Shown: positions 17,433 to 27,090 of the stretch, piece after piece
How the letters are laid out: every line of letters starts with the position of its first letter
How positions within the stretch are numbered: position 1 is the stretch's first letter
NCBI GenBank assembly: GCA_945863115.1
Contig: CAMAYZ010000010.1
Span: 1-43,335, forward strand
Direction: 5' to 3'
Source: Bifidobacterium breve
Lineage (GTDB): Bacteria > Actinomycetota > Actinomycetes > Nanopelagicales > Nanopelagicaceae
Length of the DNA stretch: 43,335 nucleotides
Notes under the pieces: model-generated
What the model was told of the DNA's origin: nothing
The model's input: only the letters and a program-made list of their open reading frames with translations
Databases searched by the model: none
Position numbers and translations under genes: made by a program

Positions 17433-19370
17433 TCAAAGCACCTCGAAAGCATTCAAACGCCAGCAGATTTGGCGAAGCTTTCATATCCAGCGCTTAGCGA
17501 ACTTTCAGCTGAAATCCGTGATTTCTTAATTGAAAAAGTATCAAAAAGTGGCGGCCACTTAGGCCCAAACCTTGGCGTTGTTGAATTAACAATTGCAATT
17601 CACCGGATCTTTGAATCACCAAAAGACACAATAATTTTTGATACTGGTCACCAAACTTATGTCCATAAATTACTAACTGGTCGAATCTCTGGCTTCGATA
17701 AACTGCGTCAACGTGGTGGTGTTTCTGGTTATCCAAACCGCTCTGAAAGCGAGCATGATGTTGTAGAAAATTCCCATGCATCTACTGCTTTATCTTGGTC
17801 AGATGGTGTAGCTCGCGGAAATCTAATCAAAGGCGATCTCGATAAGACTGTAGTTTGCGTAGTCGGCGATGGCGCACTTACTGGCGGCATGTCGTGGGAA
17901 GCGCTGAACAATATTGCTTCAAGTGATGAGTTAAAGCTTGTAATTGTTGTAAATGACAATGAGCGTTCTTATTCACCAACTATTGGCGGTCTTGCTACTT
18001 ATCTTTCTACTCTTCGCACAACAAGCGGATATGAAAAATTCCTGGATTGGGGCAAGGGTGTTCTTGAAAAGACACCTGTTGTCGGAGCGCCGATTTATGA
18101 AACTCTGCACGGGGTTAAAAAAGGAATAAAAGATATTGTTGCGCCACAAGGCATGTTTGAAGATTTAGGTCTTAAATATATTGGGCCGATTGATGGTCAC
18201 AATATTGAAGCGATGGAGAATGCGCTAGAACAAGCTAAGAAATTTGGTGCGCCAGTATTAGTTCATGTAATCACCGAAAAGGGTCGCGGCCATGCGCCAG
18301 CAATAAATGATTCGGCAGAAAAGTTCCATGCAGTTGGTGTTGTAAATCCTGAAACTGGAGTCCCAGTTTCTAAGTCTGCCCCTAATTGGACCAGTGTTTT
18401 CTCAGATGAAATTTGTGAAATTGGTGCCAAGCGCGAAGATATTGTTGCGATAACAGCAGCGATGCTTGGACCAACTGGCTTAGATAAATTCGCAGAAAAG
18501 TTTCCAAAGCGCGCATTTGATGTTGGTATTGCCGAACAACATGCGACAACAAGTGCTGCTGGTTTAGCTTTCACCGGATTGCATCCAGTCGTCGCTATTT
18601 ACTCGACCTTCTTAAACCGCGCTTTCGATCAATTACTTCTCGATGTCGCGCTGCATAAAGCAGGAGTAACTTTTGTTCTAGATCGCGCCGGTGTAACTGG
18701 AGATGATGGACCTTCCCACCACGGTATTTGGGATTTAGCTTTGACCGGAATTGTTCCAACCCTTCATGTTGCCGCCCCAAGAGATGGTGCCATCCTTCGC
18801 GAAACTTTAAATGAAGCGCTAAACATTTCAGATGCACCTTCACTACTTCGTTTTCCTAAGGGCCCAGTTGGTCCAGATATTCCTGCTTTCGAACGTCGTG
18901 ATGGCATCGATGTTTTATATCGTGGCGAGAGCGCAGATGTTCTACTTGTTAGCGTCGGAGCAATGGCAAAGATTTCCGTTGAAGCTGCGTCGCAGGCTTA
19001 CCGCGAAGGTGTGGGCGTAACTGTTATTGATCCACGTTGGGTTAAGCCACTTCCTAAGAGTTTGCTAACTATGGCGCAACGCTATAAGTCAGTGGTCGTT
19101 GTTGAAGATGGAATTCGCCACGGTGGAATCGCAAGCACCATCTCGGAAATGTTTAGAGATGCTGAACTCGATGTCCCGATCCATTCAATTGGAGTTCCAC
19201 TTGAATTTATTGAGCATTCAAAGCGCGGTGAAATTATGACCGACCTCGGTATTACAGCGCAGAACATAACTCATCAATTAGTTTCCTGGAGCAGCTCGCT
19301 CAAGGATCAATTAAACGGTGACGCTATGCCAGCGAAGCAACTCCCGCTGGATGAAAACTCTGGCCGCTAA
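17430..19370 (+). CDS. dxs: 1-deoxy-D-xylulose-5-phosphate synthase
   Basis: Thiamine-diphosphate enzyme that condenses pyruvate and glyceraldehyde 3-phosphate, the first step of the MEP isoprenoid pathway. Motifs: [30 protein letters not shown], the TPP-binding [16 protein letters not shown] closed by NDNERSYSP, and [15 protein letters not shown] in the second domain. 646 aa, normal length. The last 47 bp overlap the end of the convergent fadB gene, so the Dxs C-terminal residues and the FadB C-terminus are coded on opposite strands of the same DNA. Confidence 0.97.
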   Translation: MSKHLESIQTPADLAKLSYPALSELSAEIRDFLIEKVSKSGGHLGPNLGVVELTIAIHRIFESPKDTIIFDTGHQTYVHKLLTGRISGFDKLRQRGGVSGYPNRSESEHDVVENSHASTALSWSDGVARGNLIKGDLDKTVVCVVGDGALTGGMSWEALNNIASSDELKLVIVVNDNERSYSPTIGGLATYLSTLRTTSGYEKFLDWGKGVLEKTPVVGAPIYETLHGVKKGIKDIVAPQGMFEDLGLKYIGPIDGHNIEAMENALEQAKKFGAPVLVHVITEKGRGHAPAINDSAEKFHAVGVVNPETGVPVSKSAPNWTSVFSDEICEIGAKREDIVAITAAMLGPTGLDKFAEKFPKRAFDVGIAEQHATTSAAGLAFTGLHPVVAIYSTFLNRAFDQLLLDVALHKAGVTFVLDRAGVTGDDGPSHHGIWDLALTGIVPTLHVAAPRDGAILRETLNEALNISDAPSLLRFPKGPVGPDIPAFERRDGIDVLYRGESADVLLVSVGAMAKISVEAASQAYREGVGVTVIDPRWVKPLPKSLLTMAQRYKSVVVVEDGIRHGGIASTISEMFRDAELDVPIHSIGVPLEFIEHSKRGEIMTDLGITAQNITHQLVSWSSSLKDQLNGDAMPAKQLPLDENSGR

Positions 19371-21432
19371 CTTCGTTGCTAATTCCTTCGCGATCTAAGT
19401 AAGGCAAAATCCCACCAAGGTGCAATGGCCAACCACAGCCAAGCAACATACAGATATCAATTTCAGCAGCGGTAGAAACAACACCTTCATCCAACATCAT
19501 CCGAGCTTCACTCGCTAAAGCTTTTAGTGCGCGAATTCGGACTTCTTCAGTAGTAGATGCTTTTGACCCACTTTTAATTAAGGCAAGTGCAGCAGGATTT
19601 GGTGCAAGTGCACCCTTCTCATCTTTAATATAGAAACTCTTTATACCTTCTTTTACAAAAGCCTGCATGGTTGGTGAAATGCGATAGCGATCACCGAGAT
19701 TCTTATTCAAAGTTTCAGCAACGTGAAGTGCTACACCCGGTCCAACTAAACCTAACAATTCAAGTGAAGTCATTGGAAGACCAAGTGGCTTCATTGCAGC
19801 ATCTGCAACATCCGGTGGAGTGCCCTCATCTATCGCATCAGTAATCTCACCCATAAATCTTGTGAGCAAGCGATTAACTACGAAGGCAGGGGAGTCCTTC
19901 ACGATAACCATCGTCTTCTTCAACTCTTTGCCGATATTCACTGCTGTCGCAGTTGTTACATCATCGGTTGCGGGTGTTCTTGCAATTTCAAGTAGTGGCA
20001 TAACTGCTACTGGATTGAAGAAGTGGAATCCGATTACACGTTCTGGATTCGCTAAGCCTTCAGACATCTTTGTGACTGAGAGCGAAGAGGTGTTTGTAGC
20101 CAAGATGCACTCGACTGAAACAATCTTTTCAAGCTCTTTAAATAGCTTCTGCTTTAACTCAAGCTCCTCGAAAATAGCTTCGATAACAAATGAAGCATCA
20201 GCAAAGATTGCTTTATCGGTAGAGCCAGATACAAGTGAACCCAAACGTGCTGCGCTTTCCGCGCTCATACGCTTCTTCTCGACAAGCTTTGCCAGCTCGC
20301 CACGAATGTAAGCCAGACCTTTATCAACGCGCTCTTGATCTAAGTCAGTGATAACAACGGGAACTTTAAGATTGCGCAACATTATTAGCGCGAGTTGTGA
20401 AGCCATCAGGCCGGCACCAACAACACCAACCTTTGTTACTTTGCGGGCGAGAGCAGGCTTTGGTGCACCTTCAACTTTCTTGCGCTTCTTCTGAATCAAA
20501 TTAAAAGCGTAGAGCGAAGCTCGAAGTGGATTGCTCATTGCCAAACTTGCAAGATCGGCATCCTCGGCGTCAAAGCCAGCACTTAAAGTATTTGTTCGCG
20601 CAGCTGCTATTAAATTCAGTGCTTTAGTTGCCTGTGTAATTTCGGCCCCACCATATTTTTTGGCAACTGCTGCTTGACCAACTGCAATCGCCTGGCTCCA
20701 AGCTGCTTCATCTTTGGTGTGGTCAGCACGTTCAATGTTCTTTGAACCGTTCAATACCGAAGCTGCAAATTTAATTGAGTTCTCTAGGAAGTCTGCTGGT
20801 TCGAACACCACATCAGCGACACCAAGTGCAAGTGCATCTTTAGCTTTCAGCATTGTGTTGTTGTTAAGCGCATTTAAAATAATTACCTGAACCGCATTTG
20901 CTGGCCCAATTAATTTTGGCAAGATTGTTGCCCCGCCCCAACCAGGAACCAGACCTAAGAAAACTTCTGGAAGTCCAGTAAATGCAGTTGTTGCAACGCT
21001 GCGATATTTGCAATGTAGCGCTACTTCAAGTCCACCACCAAGTGCCAAACCATTAACAAATGCAAAGGTTGGCTTCTTGCTCTCACCAAATCTGCGGAAA
21101 ACATCATGCCCAAGTTTTCCAATTGCTAGTGCCTGTTTCGGATCACTTAAGAAAGCGATGCCAGATAAATCAGCGCCAGCCGCAAAGATAAAAGGTTTTC
21201 CAGTTATCGCAATAGCAACTGAAGAACTTGCCTCAGCAACCGTGATTGCTTCGTTAAGCGCAGCTAAAGAATTAGGGCCAAAAGTATTTGGTCGGTTGTG
21301 GTCGAAACCGTTATCTAAAGTAATTAGTGAAAGAGTTCCAGTGTGACCGAATGGTGCAAGATCTATCTCACGAACATGTGCCGCAGTTAAAACTTCTTCT
21401 GGTGCACCTTCTGGCAACTTAAGATCGCTCAT
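19324..21432 (-). CDS. fadB: Fatty-acid oxidation alpha subunit (enoyl-CoA hydratase / 3-hydroxyacyl-CoA dehydrogenase)
   Basis: Two activities in one 702-aa chain. The N-terminal crotonase domain (about 30-230) keeps both catalytic glutamates, E136 in GGGLEVAL and E156 in GLPEVFLG, with the 20-residue spacing seen in E. coli FadB. The dehydrogenase has the NAD site [11 protein letters not shown] (VGVVGAG) and catalytic His in [16 protein letters not shown], followed by the helical C-terminal domains. The start at 21432 ([10 protein letters not shown]) is preferred to the longer frame because it overlaps the fadA stop as TAATG and because the extension runs back through fadA. Confidence 0.95.
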   Translation of the reverse strand: MSDLKLPEGAPEEVLTAAHVREIDLAPFGHTGTLSLITLDNGFDHNRPNTFGPNSLAALNEAITVAEASSSVAIAITGKPFIFAAGADLSGIAFLSDPKQALAIGKLGHDVFRRFGESKKPTFAFVNGLALGGGLEVALHCKYRSVATTAFTGLPEVFLGLVPGWGGATILPKLIGPANAVQVIILNALNNNTMLKAKDALALGVADVVFEPADFLENSIKFAASVLNGSKNIERADHTKDEAAWSQAIAVGQAAVAKKYGGAEITQATKALNLIAAARTNTLSAGFDAEDADLASLAMSNPLRASLYAFNLIQKKRKKVEGAPKPALARKVTKVGVVGAGLMASQLALIMLRNLKVPVVITDLDQERVDKGLAYIRGELAKLVEKKRMSAESAARLGSLVSGSTDKAIFADASFVIEAIFEELELKQKLFKELEKIVSVECILATNTSSLSVTKMSEGLANPERVIGFHFFNPVAVMPLLEIARTPATDDVTTATAVNIGKELKKTMVIVKDSPAFVVNRLLTRFMGEITDAIDEGTPPDVADAAMKPLGLPMTSLELLGLVGPGVALHVAETLNKNLGDRYRISPTMQAFVKEGIKSFYIKDEKGALAPNPAALALIKSGSKASTTEEVRIRALKALASEARMMLDEGVVSTAAEIDICMLLGCGWPLHLGGILPYLDREGISNEVSGQSFHPAGVASLA

Positions 21433-22631
21433 TACTTTGCCGCCTTTCCTGAACCAGTGAAGTGTGGGTTCTCCCAGATAATGCTTCCACCCATTCCAAG
21501 ACCGATACACATTGTTGTAAGTCCATATTGCACATCTGGGTGCTCTTCGAAACCGCGAGCCAAGTTGATCATTAAGCGAACGCCTGATGATGCAAGTGGA
21601 TGTCCAACTGCGATTGCGCCACCATATTGATTTACCCGAGGATCATTATCTGCAATTCCAAAATGATCTAAGAAAGAAAGAACTTGGATGGCGAAGGCTT
21701 CATTAACTTCGAATAGCCCGATATCTGCAATTGTTAATCCTGCTTTTGAGAGTGCCTTGATTGTGCTTGGCACTGGGCCATATCCCATAATTTCTGGTGC
21801 AACACCAGCAAAAGCAAATGAAACTAACTTAGCTTTAATTCCAAGGCCAAGTTCATTTGCTTTTGATTCGCTAGCAAGAATTGCAGCAGTTGCGCCGTCA
21901 TTTAAACCAGCAGCATTTCCAGCAGTTACATTTCCCATTGGCCGAAATGGTGTCTTGAGAGCGCCAAGTCCTTCGACGGTTGTTCCTGGTCGTGGTGGTT
22001 CATCAACAGTTGCCATCCCCCAACCAAGTTCAACTGAACGAACCGCAACCGGAATTAAATCTCGTTGAATTTTTCCTGCAGTGTAAGCAGCAGCCGTTTT
22101 ATTCTGTGATTCAACTGCATATGCATCTGCGCGCGCTTTTGTTAAATGTGGAAACTTGTCATGCAATCTCTCAGCAGTCATACCCATTTGCAGCGCGTCA
22201 GTATCAACTAATTTTTCAGATAAGTAACGTGGATTTGGATCCATGCCTTCACCCATTGGATGGTGTCCCATATGTTCAACTCCACCCGCGATTGCAATGT
22301 CATATTGACCCATTGCGATTGCACCAGAAACTGTTGTTACTGCAGTAAGTGCACCTGCGCACCAACGATCAATTGAATATCCTGGAACGCTATCTGGAAT
22401 TCCGGCAAGTAATGAAACGCTTCTACCAATATTCATTCCTTGATCACCGCTCTGGGTTGCTGCGGCAATTGCAACATCATCAATCGCACTTGGTGAAACT
22501 TTTGGATTACGTTCTAACAAACCACGTAGCGTCCGAACCATGATGTCATCTGCTCTGGTTTCAGCATAAAGACTTCCGGCCTTACCAAAGGGGGATCGAA
22601 CTGCATCAACTAGGACAACGCGCTCACTCAT
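21432..22631 (-). CDS. fadA: Acetyl-CoA acyltransferase (thiolase)
   Basis: Thiolytic cleavage of 3-ketoacyl-CoA, the last step of a beta-oxidation round, forming a complex with FadB. 399 aa. Nucleophile C91 in DRWCAGALTAV (a variant of the usual CxSG), His in VGHPLASSGVR, and the second Cys in TMCIGLGMGGS. First gene of the fadA-fadB operon. The SD AGGAG (minus strand, 22642-22638) is 6 nt from the ATG. Confidence 0.95.
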   Translation of the reverse strand: MSERVVLVDAVRSPFGKAGSLYAETRADDIMVRTLRGLLERNPKVSPSAIDDVAIAAATQSGDQGMNIGRSVSLLAGIPDSVPGYSIDRWCAGALTAVTTVSGAIAMGQYDIAIAGGVEHMGHHPMGEGMDPNPRYLSEKLVDTDALQMGMTAERLHDKFPHLTKARADAYAVESQNKTAAAYTAGKIQRDLIPVAVRSVELGWGMATVDEPPRPGTTVEGLGALKTPFRPMGNVTAGNAAGLNDGATAAILASESKANELGLGIKAKLVSFAFAGVAPEIMGYGPVPSTIKALSKAGLTIADIGLFEVNEAFAIQVLSFLDHFGIADNDPRVNQYGGAIAVGHPLASSGVRLMINLARGFEEHPDVQYGLTTMCIGLGMGGSIIWENPHFTGSGKAAK

Positions 22632-22637
22632 CTAGGG

Positions 22638-22642
22638 CTCCT
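22638..22642 (-). promoter_or_regulatory. Shine-Dalgarno of fadA
   Basis: AGGAG on the minus strand, 6 nt before the ATG at 22631. It is part of TAGGAG, which resembles the TANNNT box but lacks the final T, so SD is the better reading. Confidence 0.6.
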
Positions 22643-22709
22643 ACTAAAGATTGGTTGGTATTCCCGTAAGGTTACCCGCCAGTAGGTTAAATTGGAAGTG
22701 CAAACTCGA

Positions 22710-23516
22710 CTAAGAGTTAACTACAGCGACCTTTTTTGGCTTTAAATAAGCCTGAAGAACAGTCGTTATGTAGACGGCCCAAACAATCAGCTGCAACCAG
22801 GAGATCTTGGTGCTGATACCGATTGTTCCTGAAAGAAGTGTTGTGATTGTTGGGTCGGCATTAACCCAGTTCCAGACATACGCATCTTCACCAGGAAGTG
22901 CGCCGAACTCTTGGAATTCATGTATTGCGTATGAAAGAACTCCGCCAGCGATAACGATTAAAGCAATTCCAGTAACGGTGAAAAACTTTCCTAAATTAAT
23001 TTTTAGGCTCTGACGGTAGATCGCAATACCTAAGGCAACTGCAAGAGCTAAGCCTAGGACTAACCCAATTGCTGGTGAAGAATCGTCAGACACGGTTTTA
23101 AAGTTAGAGTAAACAAATAGAGCAGTTTCTAATCCTTCACGTGCAACTGCAAAGAAAGCTGCAGAAATCAAAGCTATTTTGCCAAGTGGCATGGCATATT
23201 CAATTTTTCCTTGTAGATCACTCTTTAATCCGCGTGCTACGCGCTTCATCCAAAAAACCATATAGGTAACAAGAATTACTGCAACAAGTGAAGTTGTTCC
23301 GGCAAACATTTGCTCGCCAGCTTCGGAAAGTTGAGTAGAAGTGAAAGATAAGAAAGCACCAAAAGCGAAACTCGCTGCAAGAGCGACGCTGACGCCAGTC
23401 CAAAGCGCAGGCAATGATTTGCGTTGGTTTGATTTAACCAAATAGGCAACAAGAATTCCGATGATTAGTGCGGCTTCTAGACCTTCGCGCAGTGCGATTA
23501 GAAATGTGCTGTACAT
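22710..23516 (-). CDS. efeU: FTR1-family high-affinity iron permease
   Basis: Integral membrane protein importing ferric iron. 268 aa with about seven transmembrane segments. Two REGLE motifs, at 10-14 (REGLEAALI) and 126-130 (REGLETALF), supply the glutamates that carry iron in this family. In the EfeUOB system it works with periplasmic EfeO and peroxidase EfeB; neither is adjacent, so it may act alone or with unlinked partners. The start is supported by the -10 hexamer 6 nt upstream. Confidence 0.9.
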   Translation of the reverse strand: MYSTFLIALREGLEAALIIGILVAYLVKSNQRKSLPALWTGVSVALAASFAFGAFLSFTSTQLSEAGEQMFAGTTSLVAVILVTYMVFWMKRVARGLKSDLQGKIEYAMPLGKIALISAAFFAVAREGLETALFVYSNFKTVSDDSSPAIGLVLGLALAVALGIAIYRQSLKINLGKFFTVTGIALIVIAGGVLSYAIHEFQEFGALPGEDAYVWNWVNADPTITTLLSGTIGISTKISWLQLIVWAVYITTVLQAYLKPKKVAVVNS

Positions 23517-23552
23517 GTGTGAAGCGTAAAACCAGTTGCGCTATTTTCGCAA
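23517..23552 (-). promoter_or_regulatory. Promoter of efeU
   Basis: Minus strand: TTGCGA (23552-23547), 18 bp, TACGCT (23528-23523), 6 nt, ATG 23516. The whole promoter fills the 37-bp gap behind the RNase D stop. No obvious iron-box palindrome is visible. Confidence 0.5.
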
Positions 23553-23553
23553 C

Positions 23554-24849
23554 TCAAATGTTGCGTAATTCGTCACTTTCCGGAACGGGGGTTTCACCCT
23601 CAGTTACTTCTTCAGGCGGGACCTCGACGATAAGTGGCTCAGTTTCGCCCAAAATGGCCGATATCGGGCCCGATATAAGCTCAATCTGCCAACTACGCGC
23701 CCCAAATTCGGCTAGTTCGCTAGCAACGAATTTCAATCGATCAGCAATTTCTGCGGGAGGTGTTGGCCAACAAACCCTGCGAACTGCCTCGGGCGAGATT
23801 AAATTTTCTGCTGGCATCGAGTTTTCAGCTGCGCATTCAAGAACTGCGGCTCGGGCATGTGTAAGGCGTGCGTATCCCAATGGATTTCGAGATTGCCACA
23901 TCTTGGGGGCTGGTAAACCTTCAGATGGCATTCGTAGTTTAGGAAGTTCATCGCCCTCTAAGAGCTGGGCTTCTTCGAATAGTTTGAACCACTCTTCAAA
24001 TGGCATGGAAGTTAATCTTGTTCTTCGGAGTAACGCTTTCTTGAAATCACCGAAACCTTTAGGTGGCTTAGTTGCAATCAAAACCAGGGTCTCGTCATTG
24101 AATACTCGACCAGGGGCTAAATCAATTTCCTTGGCAAATTCATTTCGAGCTGCCCAGAGCGAGCGAATGATTGCAAGCGCCGTGAGATCACGGATTTTAT
24201 GGATGCCAGATGTGCGGCGCCATGGATCTTTTCTTGGCGGTGGGGGAGGCGATTTCAAAATTGCGGCGAAGTCTTGCTTTGCCCATTCCAATTTTTTATT
24301 TGCGATTAATAATTTTTCGATCTCATCACGAAGTTCAACTAAAAGCTCAACGTCGAGAGCCGCGTAATTTAGCCATTCTGGTCGCAATGGGCGAAGTGAC
24401 CAATCAACGGCACTATGTTCTTTCGCAAGAGTTACATCGAGTAATTGCTCGGTAAGTGGACCCAAACCAACGCGCTCGCAACCAGCAATTCGACCTGCTA
24501 ATTCAGTATCGAAAATTATTTGGGGATTTATGCCAACTTCACGTAGGCAAGCCAGGTCTTGGGTTGAAGCGTGAATAATCCATTCTTGATCAGCGAAAGC
24601 ATCACTCATCTCTTTCCAAAGGGGACTTTGGCCAACTGCGATTGGATCTATTAAATGTAGCCCGCCACCGTTGCGCTTTATTTGAATCAAATAAGCCCGA
24701 GCCGAATATTTATAACCAGATGCACGTTCGGCATCAATAGCAATTGGCCCGCTACCAGATTTTAATTGGGATAAAACTTCGCCAAGGCCTTGCGAGGTTT
24801 CAACTAAATCTGGAACGCCACCGACTGGTGCAAGAAGTGGTTCTGCCAT
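23554..24849 (-). CDS. rnd: Ribonuclease D family 3'-5' exonuclease
   Basis: Trims 3' ends of structured RNAs such as tRNA precursors. DEDD-y catalytic residues: D39 and E41 in AIDAERASGY (motif I), HASTQDLACL (motif II) and YAALDVELLVELRD with Tyr and Asp (motif III). An HRDC-type helical domain lies in the middle third (about 220-300) and a second helical region follows. 431 aa. The start overlaps the DUF3000 stop (TAATG). The rnd-DUF3000 pairing is widely conserved in actinobacteria. Confidence 0.92.
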   Translation of the reverse strand: MAEPLLAPVGGVPDLVETSQGLGEVLSQLKSGSGPIAIDAERASGYKYSARAYLIQIKRNGGGLHLIDPIAVGQSPLWKEMSDAFADQEWIIHASTQDLACLREVGINPQIIFDTELAGRIAGCERVGLGPLTEQLLDVTLAKEHSAVDWSLRPLRPEWLNYAALDVELLVELRDEIEKLLIANKKLEWAKQDFAAILKSPPPPPRKDPWRRTSGIHKIRDLTALAIIRSLWAARNEFAKEIDLAPGRVFNDETLVLIATKPPKGFGDFKKALLRRTRLTSMPFEEWFKLFEEAQLLEGDELPKLRMPSEGLPAPKMWQSRNPLGYARLTHARAAVLECAAENSMPAENLISPEAVRRVCWPTPPAEIADRLKFVASELAEFGARSWQIELISGPISAILGETEPLIVEVPPEEVTEGETPVPESDELRNI

Positions 24850-25388
24850 TATCTACTGCGACTTAGCTGGGTGACACCATCAGGAATCGGTGCAAGCCCT
24901 GCTGACATTTCTAAAAGTTCTACCCACGCTTTTATATGGCTGGCAATGTTTTCACCAGATGTTGGAGTCCAAGATGCTCTAACTTCTAATTCGCTATCTT
25001 CTTCCAAATTTTCTAGAGTTCCAAAAGAAGCGCTTGCAACTTTAGTTACGGTTCCACTTGGCGCAGTGAAATCACAACCATTCGCCTTAAGGGATTCCAT
25101 TAACCAAGTCCAACCGATGTTGCAGAGCATTGGATCTGCGGCCATCTCATTATCGATTGCGGCTCTTACAAAAGTTACGCATCTAAAATTTCCAGACCAA
25201 CCCTCTTGGCCATCTGGATCATGCAAGAGAACAAATCGCCCGGTCGCCGCATCTTCTAAAACATCTGCTGTCATCGCGAAAGCGAAGGGAGCTAATTTTT
25301 GTGGAGCAGGGACTTCCTCTAAAAGGATTTCAACCCGAGGCTTGATAGCGCGAATTTCAGTGATGATGTCATCAAAATTCTCGGCCAT
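24849..25388 (-). CDS. DUF3000 family protein
   Basis: Function unknown, 179 aa, soluble. Recognised by LLEEVPAPQKLAPFA, FVLLHDPDGQEGWSGNFR and IRASWTP-like VRASWTPTSG. The frame is open to 25541, but the start at 25388 (MAENFDDIIT) is chosen because a TACCAT hexamer lies 6 nt upstream and because the extension looks non-protein-like. It is first gene of the DUF3000-rnd operon, hinting at a link with RNA processing. Confidence 0.88.
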   Translation of the reverse strand: MAENFDDIITEIRAIKPRVEILLEEVPAPQKLAPFAFAMTADVLEDAATGRFVLLHDPDGQEGWSGNFRCVTFVRAAIDNEMAADPMLCNIGWTWLMESLKANGCDFTAPSGTVTKVASASFGTLENLEEDSELEVRASWTPTSGENIASHIKAWVELLEMSAGLAPIPDGVTQLSRSR

Positions 25389-25400
25389 GTGAAAATGGTA
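25389..25400 (-). promoter_or_regulatory. Leaderless-type -10 of DUF3000-rnd
   Basis: Minus strand TACCAT (25400-25395), 6 nt, ATG 25388. Decides the start of DUF3000. Confidence 0.55.
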
Positions 25401-25456
25401 AGGCGTTATTTCGGGTATCAGGTGAAGGCGCGAGCAGTAAACGATGTGGCATGTAA

Positions 25457-25471
25457 TAACCTCCTCCAATG
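25457..25471 (+). promoter_or_regulatory. Leaderless-type -10 of the EamA gene
   Basis: TAACCT (25457-25462), 6 nt (CCTCCA), ATG 25469. Confidence 0.55.
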
Positions 25472-26308
25472 GCTTCGATACTCGCTCTCTTTTCCAGCGT
25501 TCTCTGGGGGACCGCAGATTATTTAGCCGGAAATCTGACAAAGCGTTTCAAGGCGATCGCAGTTACTGGTGCTTCTCAAGCCTTTGGTTTAATCGCCGGA
25601 ATCTTTTTAGTTGTTGTGACAGGTTCTTATATCTCGCCAAATCTAAGCTGGGATGGATATTTACTTCCGGCAATTGGTGCAGGCTTCGCAGGATTTTTTG
25701 GTTTGGTTTCTTTTTATTCAGGACTTGCAACCGGACGCATGGGTGTTGTTTCACCAATCAGCACGTTAAGTGCAGTAATCCCACTAACTTTTGCATTTAT
25801 TTCAGGGGAGCGTCCAACTTCAATTCAAATATTAGGAATGTGTGTCGCACTCTTGGGTGCATTTTGCGCATCAGGTCCAGACATTGTTAAAGGTCTGCCG
25901 ATTAAGCCACTTCTATTCGGACTTGGTGCGGCTCTCGGCTTTGGTGTTGCACTTGCGTTAATGGCGCAAGGATCAAAAACAAGTTCACTTATGACGATGA
26001 CATCGATGCGCGTGGTTTCGGTTTCGATGTGTATTTTTATCGCCCTTCGCTTCCGCACAGTCGGTGGCTTTAGAGTTTCAGATCTCTCACTTTTAATCGT
26101 GATCGGTGTAACAGACTTTGCGGCTAACTTATTACTTGGAGTCGCGACTACAAAAGGGTTAGTTTCAGTTGCAATGGTTTTTGGTGCACTATTTCCAATT
26201 GTTACATCACTGCTCGCATTTAAATTCTTAAAGGAACGACTTCATAAAGTTCAGTATTTAGGAATTCTTTTTGCGGTTGCTGGTGTTTCGTTAATTTCTA
26301 TTGGTTAA
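25469..26308 (+). CDS. EamA/DMT-superfamily transporter
   Basis: Drug/metabolite transporter of the inner membrane, 279 aa with about ten transmembrane segments in two repeated halves. FSSVLWGTADYLAGNL starts the first repeat; GALFPIVTSLLAFKFLKERL, a typical EamA ending with its conserved Glu, closes the second. Substrate unknown. Divergent from DUF3000 and convergent with the RibD-like gene, with which it shares TTAA as stop codons (26305-26308). Confidence 0.88.
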   Translation: MASILALFSSVLWGTADYLAGNLTKRFKAIAVTGASQAFGLIAGIFLVVVTGSYISPNLSWDGYLLPAIGAGFAGFFGLVSFYSGLATGRMGVVSPISTLSAVIPLTFAFISGERPTSIQILGMCVALLGAFCASGPDIVKGLPIKPLLFGLGAALGFGVALALMAQGSKTSSLMTMTSMRVVSVSMCIFIALRFRTVGGFRVSDLSLLIVIGVTDFAANLLLGVATTKGLVSVAMVFGALFPIVTSLLAFKFLKERLHKVQYLGILFAVAGVSLISIG

Positions 26309-26805
26309 TTTCTAACCAGTTTTAGAAAAGTTTCGCCTTCCAGCTTCTCACTAGATTCGACGGTGAACTCTCGAGTTAAAGCGCTTAAGTCATAAACGTT
26401 TTCGCCGCCTGACTTATGACTGAGTGTTAAGTAAAGTTCATCAATTTTATTTGCGATTAGTAGCTCTTCAACCAATTTCATTCCACCTTCAATTAAAACG
26501 CATCCGCCAAATTCTTTTTGGGCCTTATCTATCGCAGTTAATGGATCGAGTTCCCAGATGTGTGCCTTTGGGTTATCTCGAACGCTTCCCGGTATGTCGC
26601 CAGACCTAGTAATAACAACGAGTGGGACCGGAGTTTGCGCATAGGGCTCGTTTCTAGCGGTATTTCCCCCGATCAGAATTACTGAAGCTTGGGCTCGGAG
26701 TTCGTGAAAGCGCTTGCGATCTTCGACCGAACTAAGGGATTTCGAGCTGCCATCCAGGGTTGTGCTTCCATCACTTCCCAGAACTAAGTTGGCCAGAACG
26801 CTCAT
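26305..26805 (-). CDS. RibD C-terminal-domain reductase (dihydrofolate reductase-like fold)
   Basis: NADPH-dependent reductase domain of the RibD C-terminal type, here free-standing and short at 166 aa. Signatures: SVLANLVLGSDGSTTLDG at the N-terminus, LSSVEDRKRFHELRA, LIGGNTARNEPY and VLIEGGMKLVEELL with the GG(P) loop. It may reduce the riboflavin pyrimidine intermediate or another pterin-like substrate; the deaminase domain is absent. The start has a -10 hexamer 6 nt upstream. A homologue beside similar genes in mycobacteria is annotated as a RibD-like reductase. Confidence 0.8.
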   Translation of the reverse strand: MSVLANLVLGSDGSTTLDGSSKSLSSVEDRKRFHELRAQASVILIGGNTARNEPYAQTPVPLVVITRSGDIPGSVRDNPKAHIWELDPLTAIDKAQKEFGGCVLIEGGMKLVEELLIANKIDELYLTLSHKSGGENVYDLSALTREFTVESSEKLEGETFLKLVRN

Positions 26806-26817
26806 AGGGAAACCGTA
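26806..26817 (-). promoter_or_regulatory. Leaderless-type -10 of the RibD-like gene
   Basis: Minus strand TACGGT (26817-26812), 6 nt, ATG 26805. Confidence 0.5.
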
Positions 26818-26834
26818 GTGTCAGTGGGCCCATT

Positions 26835-26850
26835 TATCATTTTCAACATG
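26835..26850 (+). promoter_or_regulatory. Leaderless-type -10 of the CxxC small protein
   Basis: TATCAT (26835-26840), 7 nt, ATG 26848. With a 17-bp spacer its -35 position coincides exactly with the opposing -10 (26812-26817). Confidence 0.5.
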
Positions 26851-27033
26851 ATGATAGATTGCCAAACCTGCACTATGCGCGATATCTCATGCGGAGATTG
26901 CGTTGTATCTGTTCTGCTAAATATCACTGCAGCTCCTGCAAGTGAAATATCAAATAATCAAATCAGCGCACTCTCAGTTCTTTCAGATAAAGGATTGGTG
27001 CCGCCACTACGCTTTGAAAGCGCCGCGAATTAA
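26848..27033 (+). CDS. Small CxxC-x6-CxxC protein
   Basis: 61 aa, no named family recalled, but I recognise the pattern as a short actinobacterial protein ending in LSDKGLVPPLR. Cys5, Cys8, Cys15 and Cys18 (CQTC and CGDC) could bind one zinc. The longest frame starts at GTG 26818; ATG 26848 is preferred because of the TATCAT box 7 nt upstream and because the cysteine motif then sits at the N-terminus. It is divergent from the RibD-like gene and upstream of the NlpC/P60 gene. Function unknown. Confidence 0.7.
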   Translation: MMIDCQTCTMRDISCGDCVVSVLLNITAAPASEISNNQISALSVLSDKGLVPPLRFESAAN

Positions 27034-27051
27034 GCGTAATTTCACAGATAT

Positions 27052-27090
27052 TTGAACTCGAACCATGTCAGTGGTTACCCTTCTCGAATG
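27052..27090 (+). promoter_or_regulatory. Promoter of the NlpC/P60 gene
   Basis: TTGAAC (27052-27057), 18 bp, TACCCT (27076-27081), 6 nt, ATG 27088. The TTG that opens the longest frame is in fact the first three bases of this -35 box. Confidence 0.6.

Noticed and set aside
19820-20311. 163-aa open frame antisense to fadB
   Set aside because: Frame opposite to a well-supported gene; Ser/Thr-rich translation typical of antisense frames.
23468-24367. 299-aa open frame antisense to RNase D
   Set aside because: It is a shadow of a clearly conserved exonuclease gene; low-complexity Ser/Arg-rich translation and no family features.
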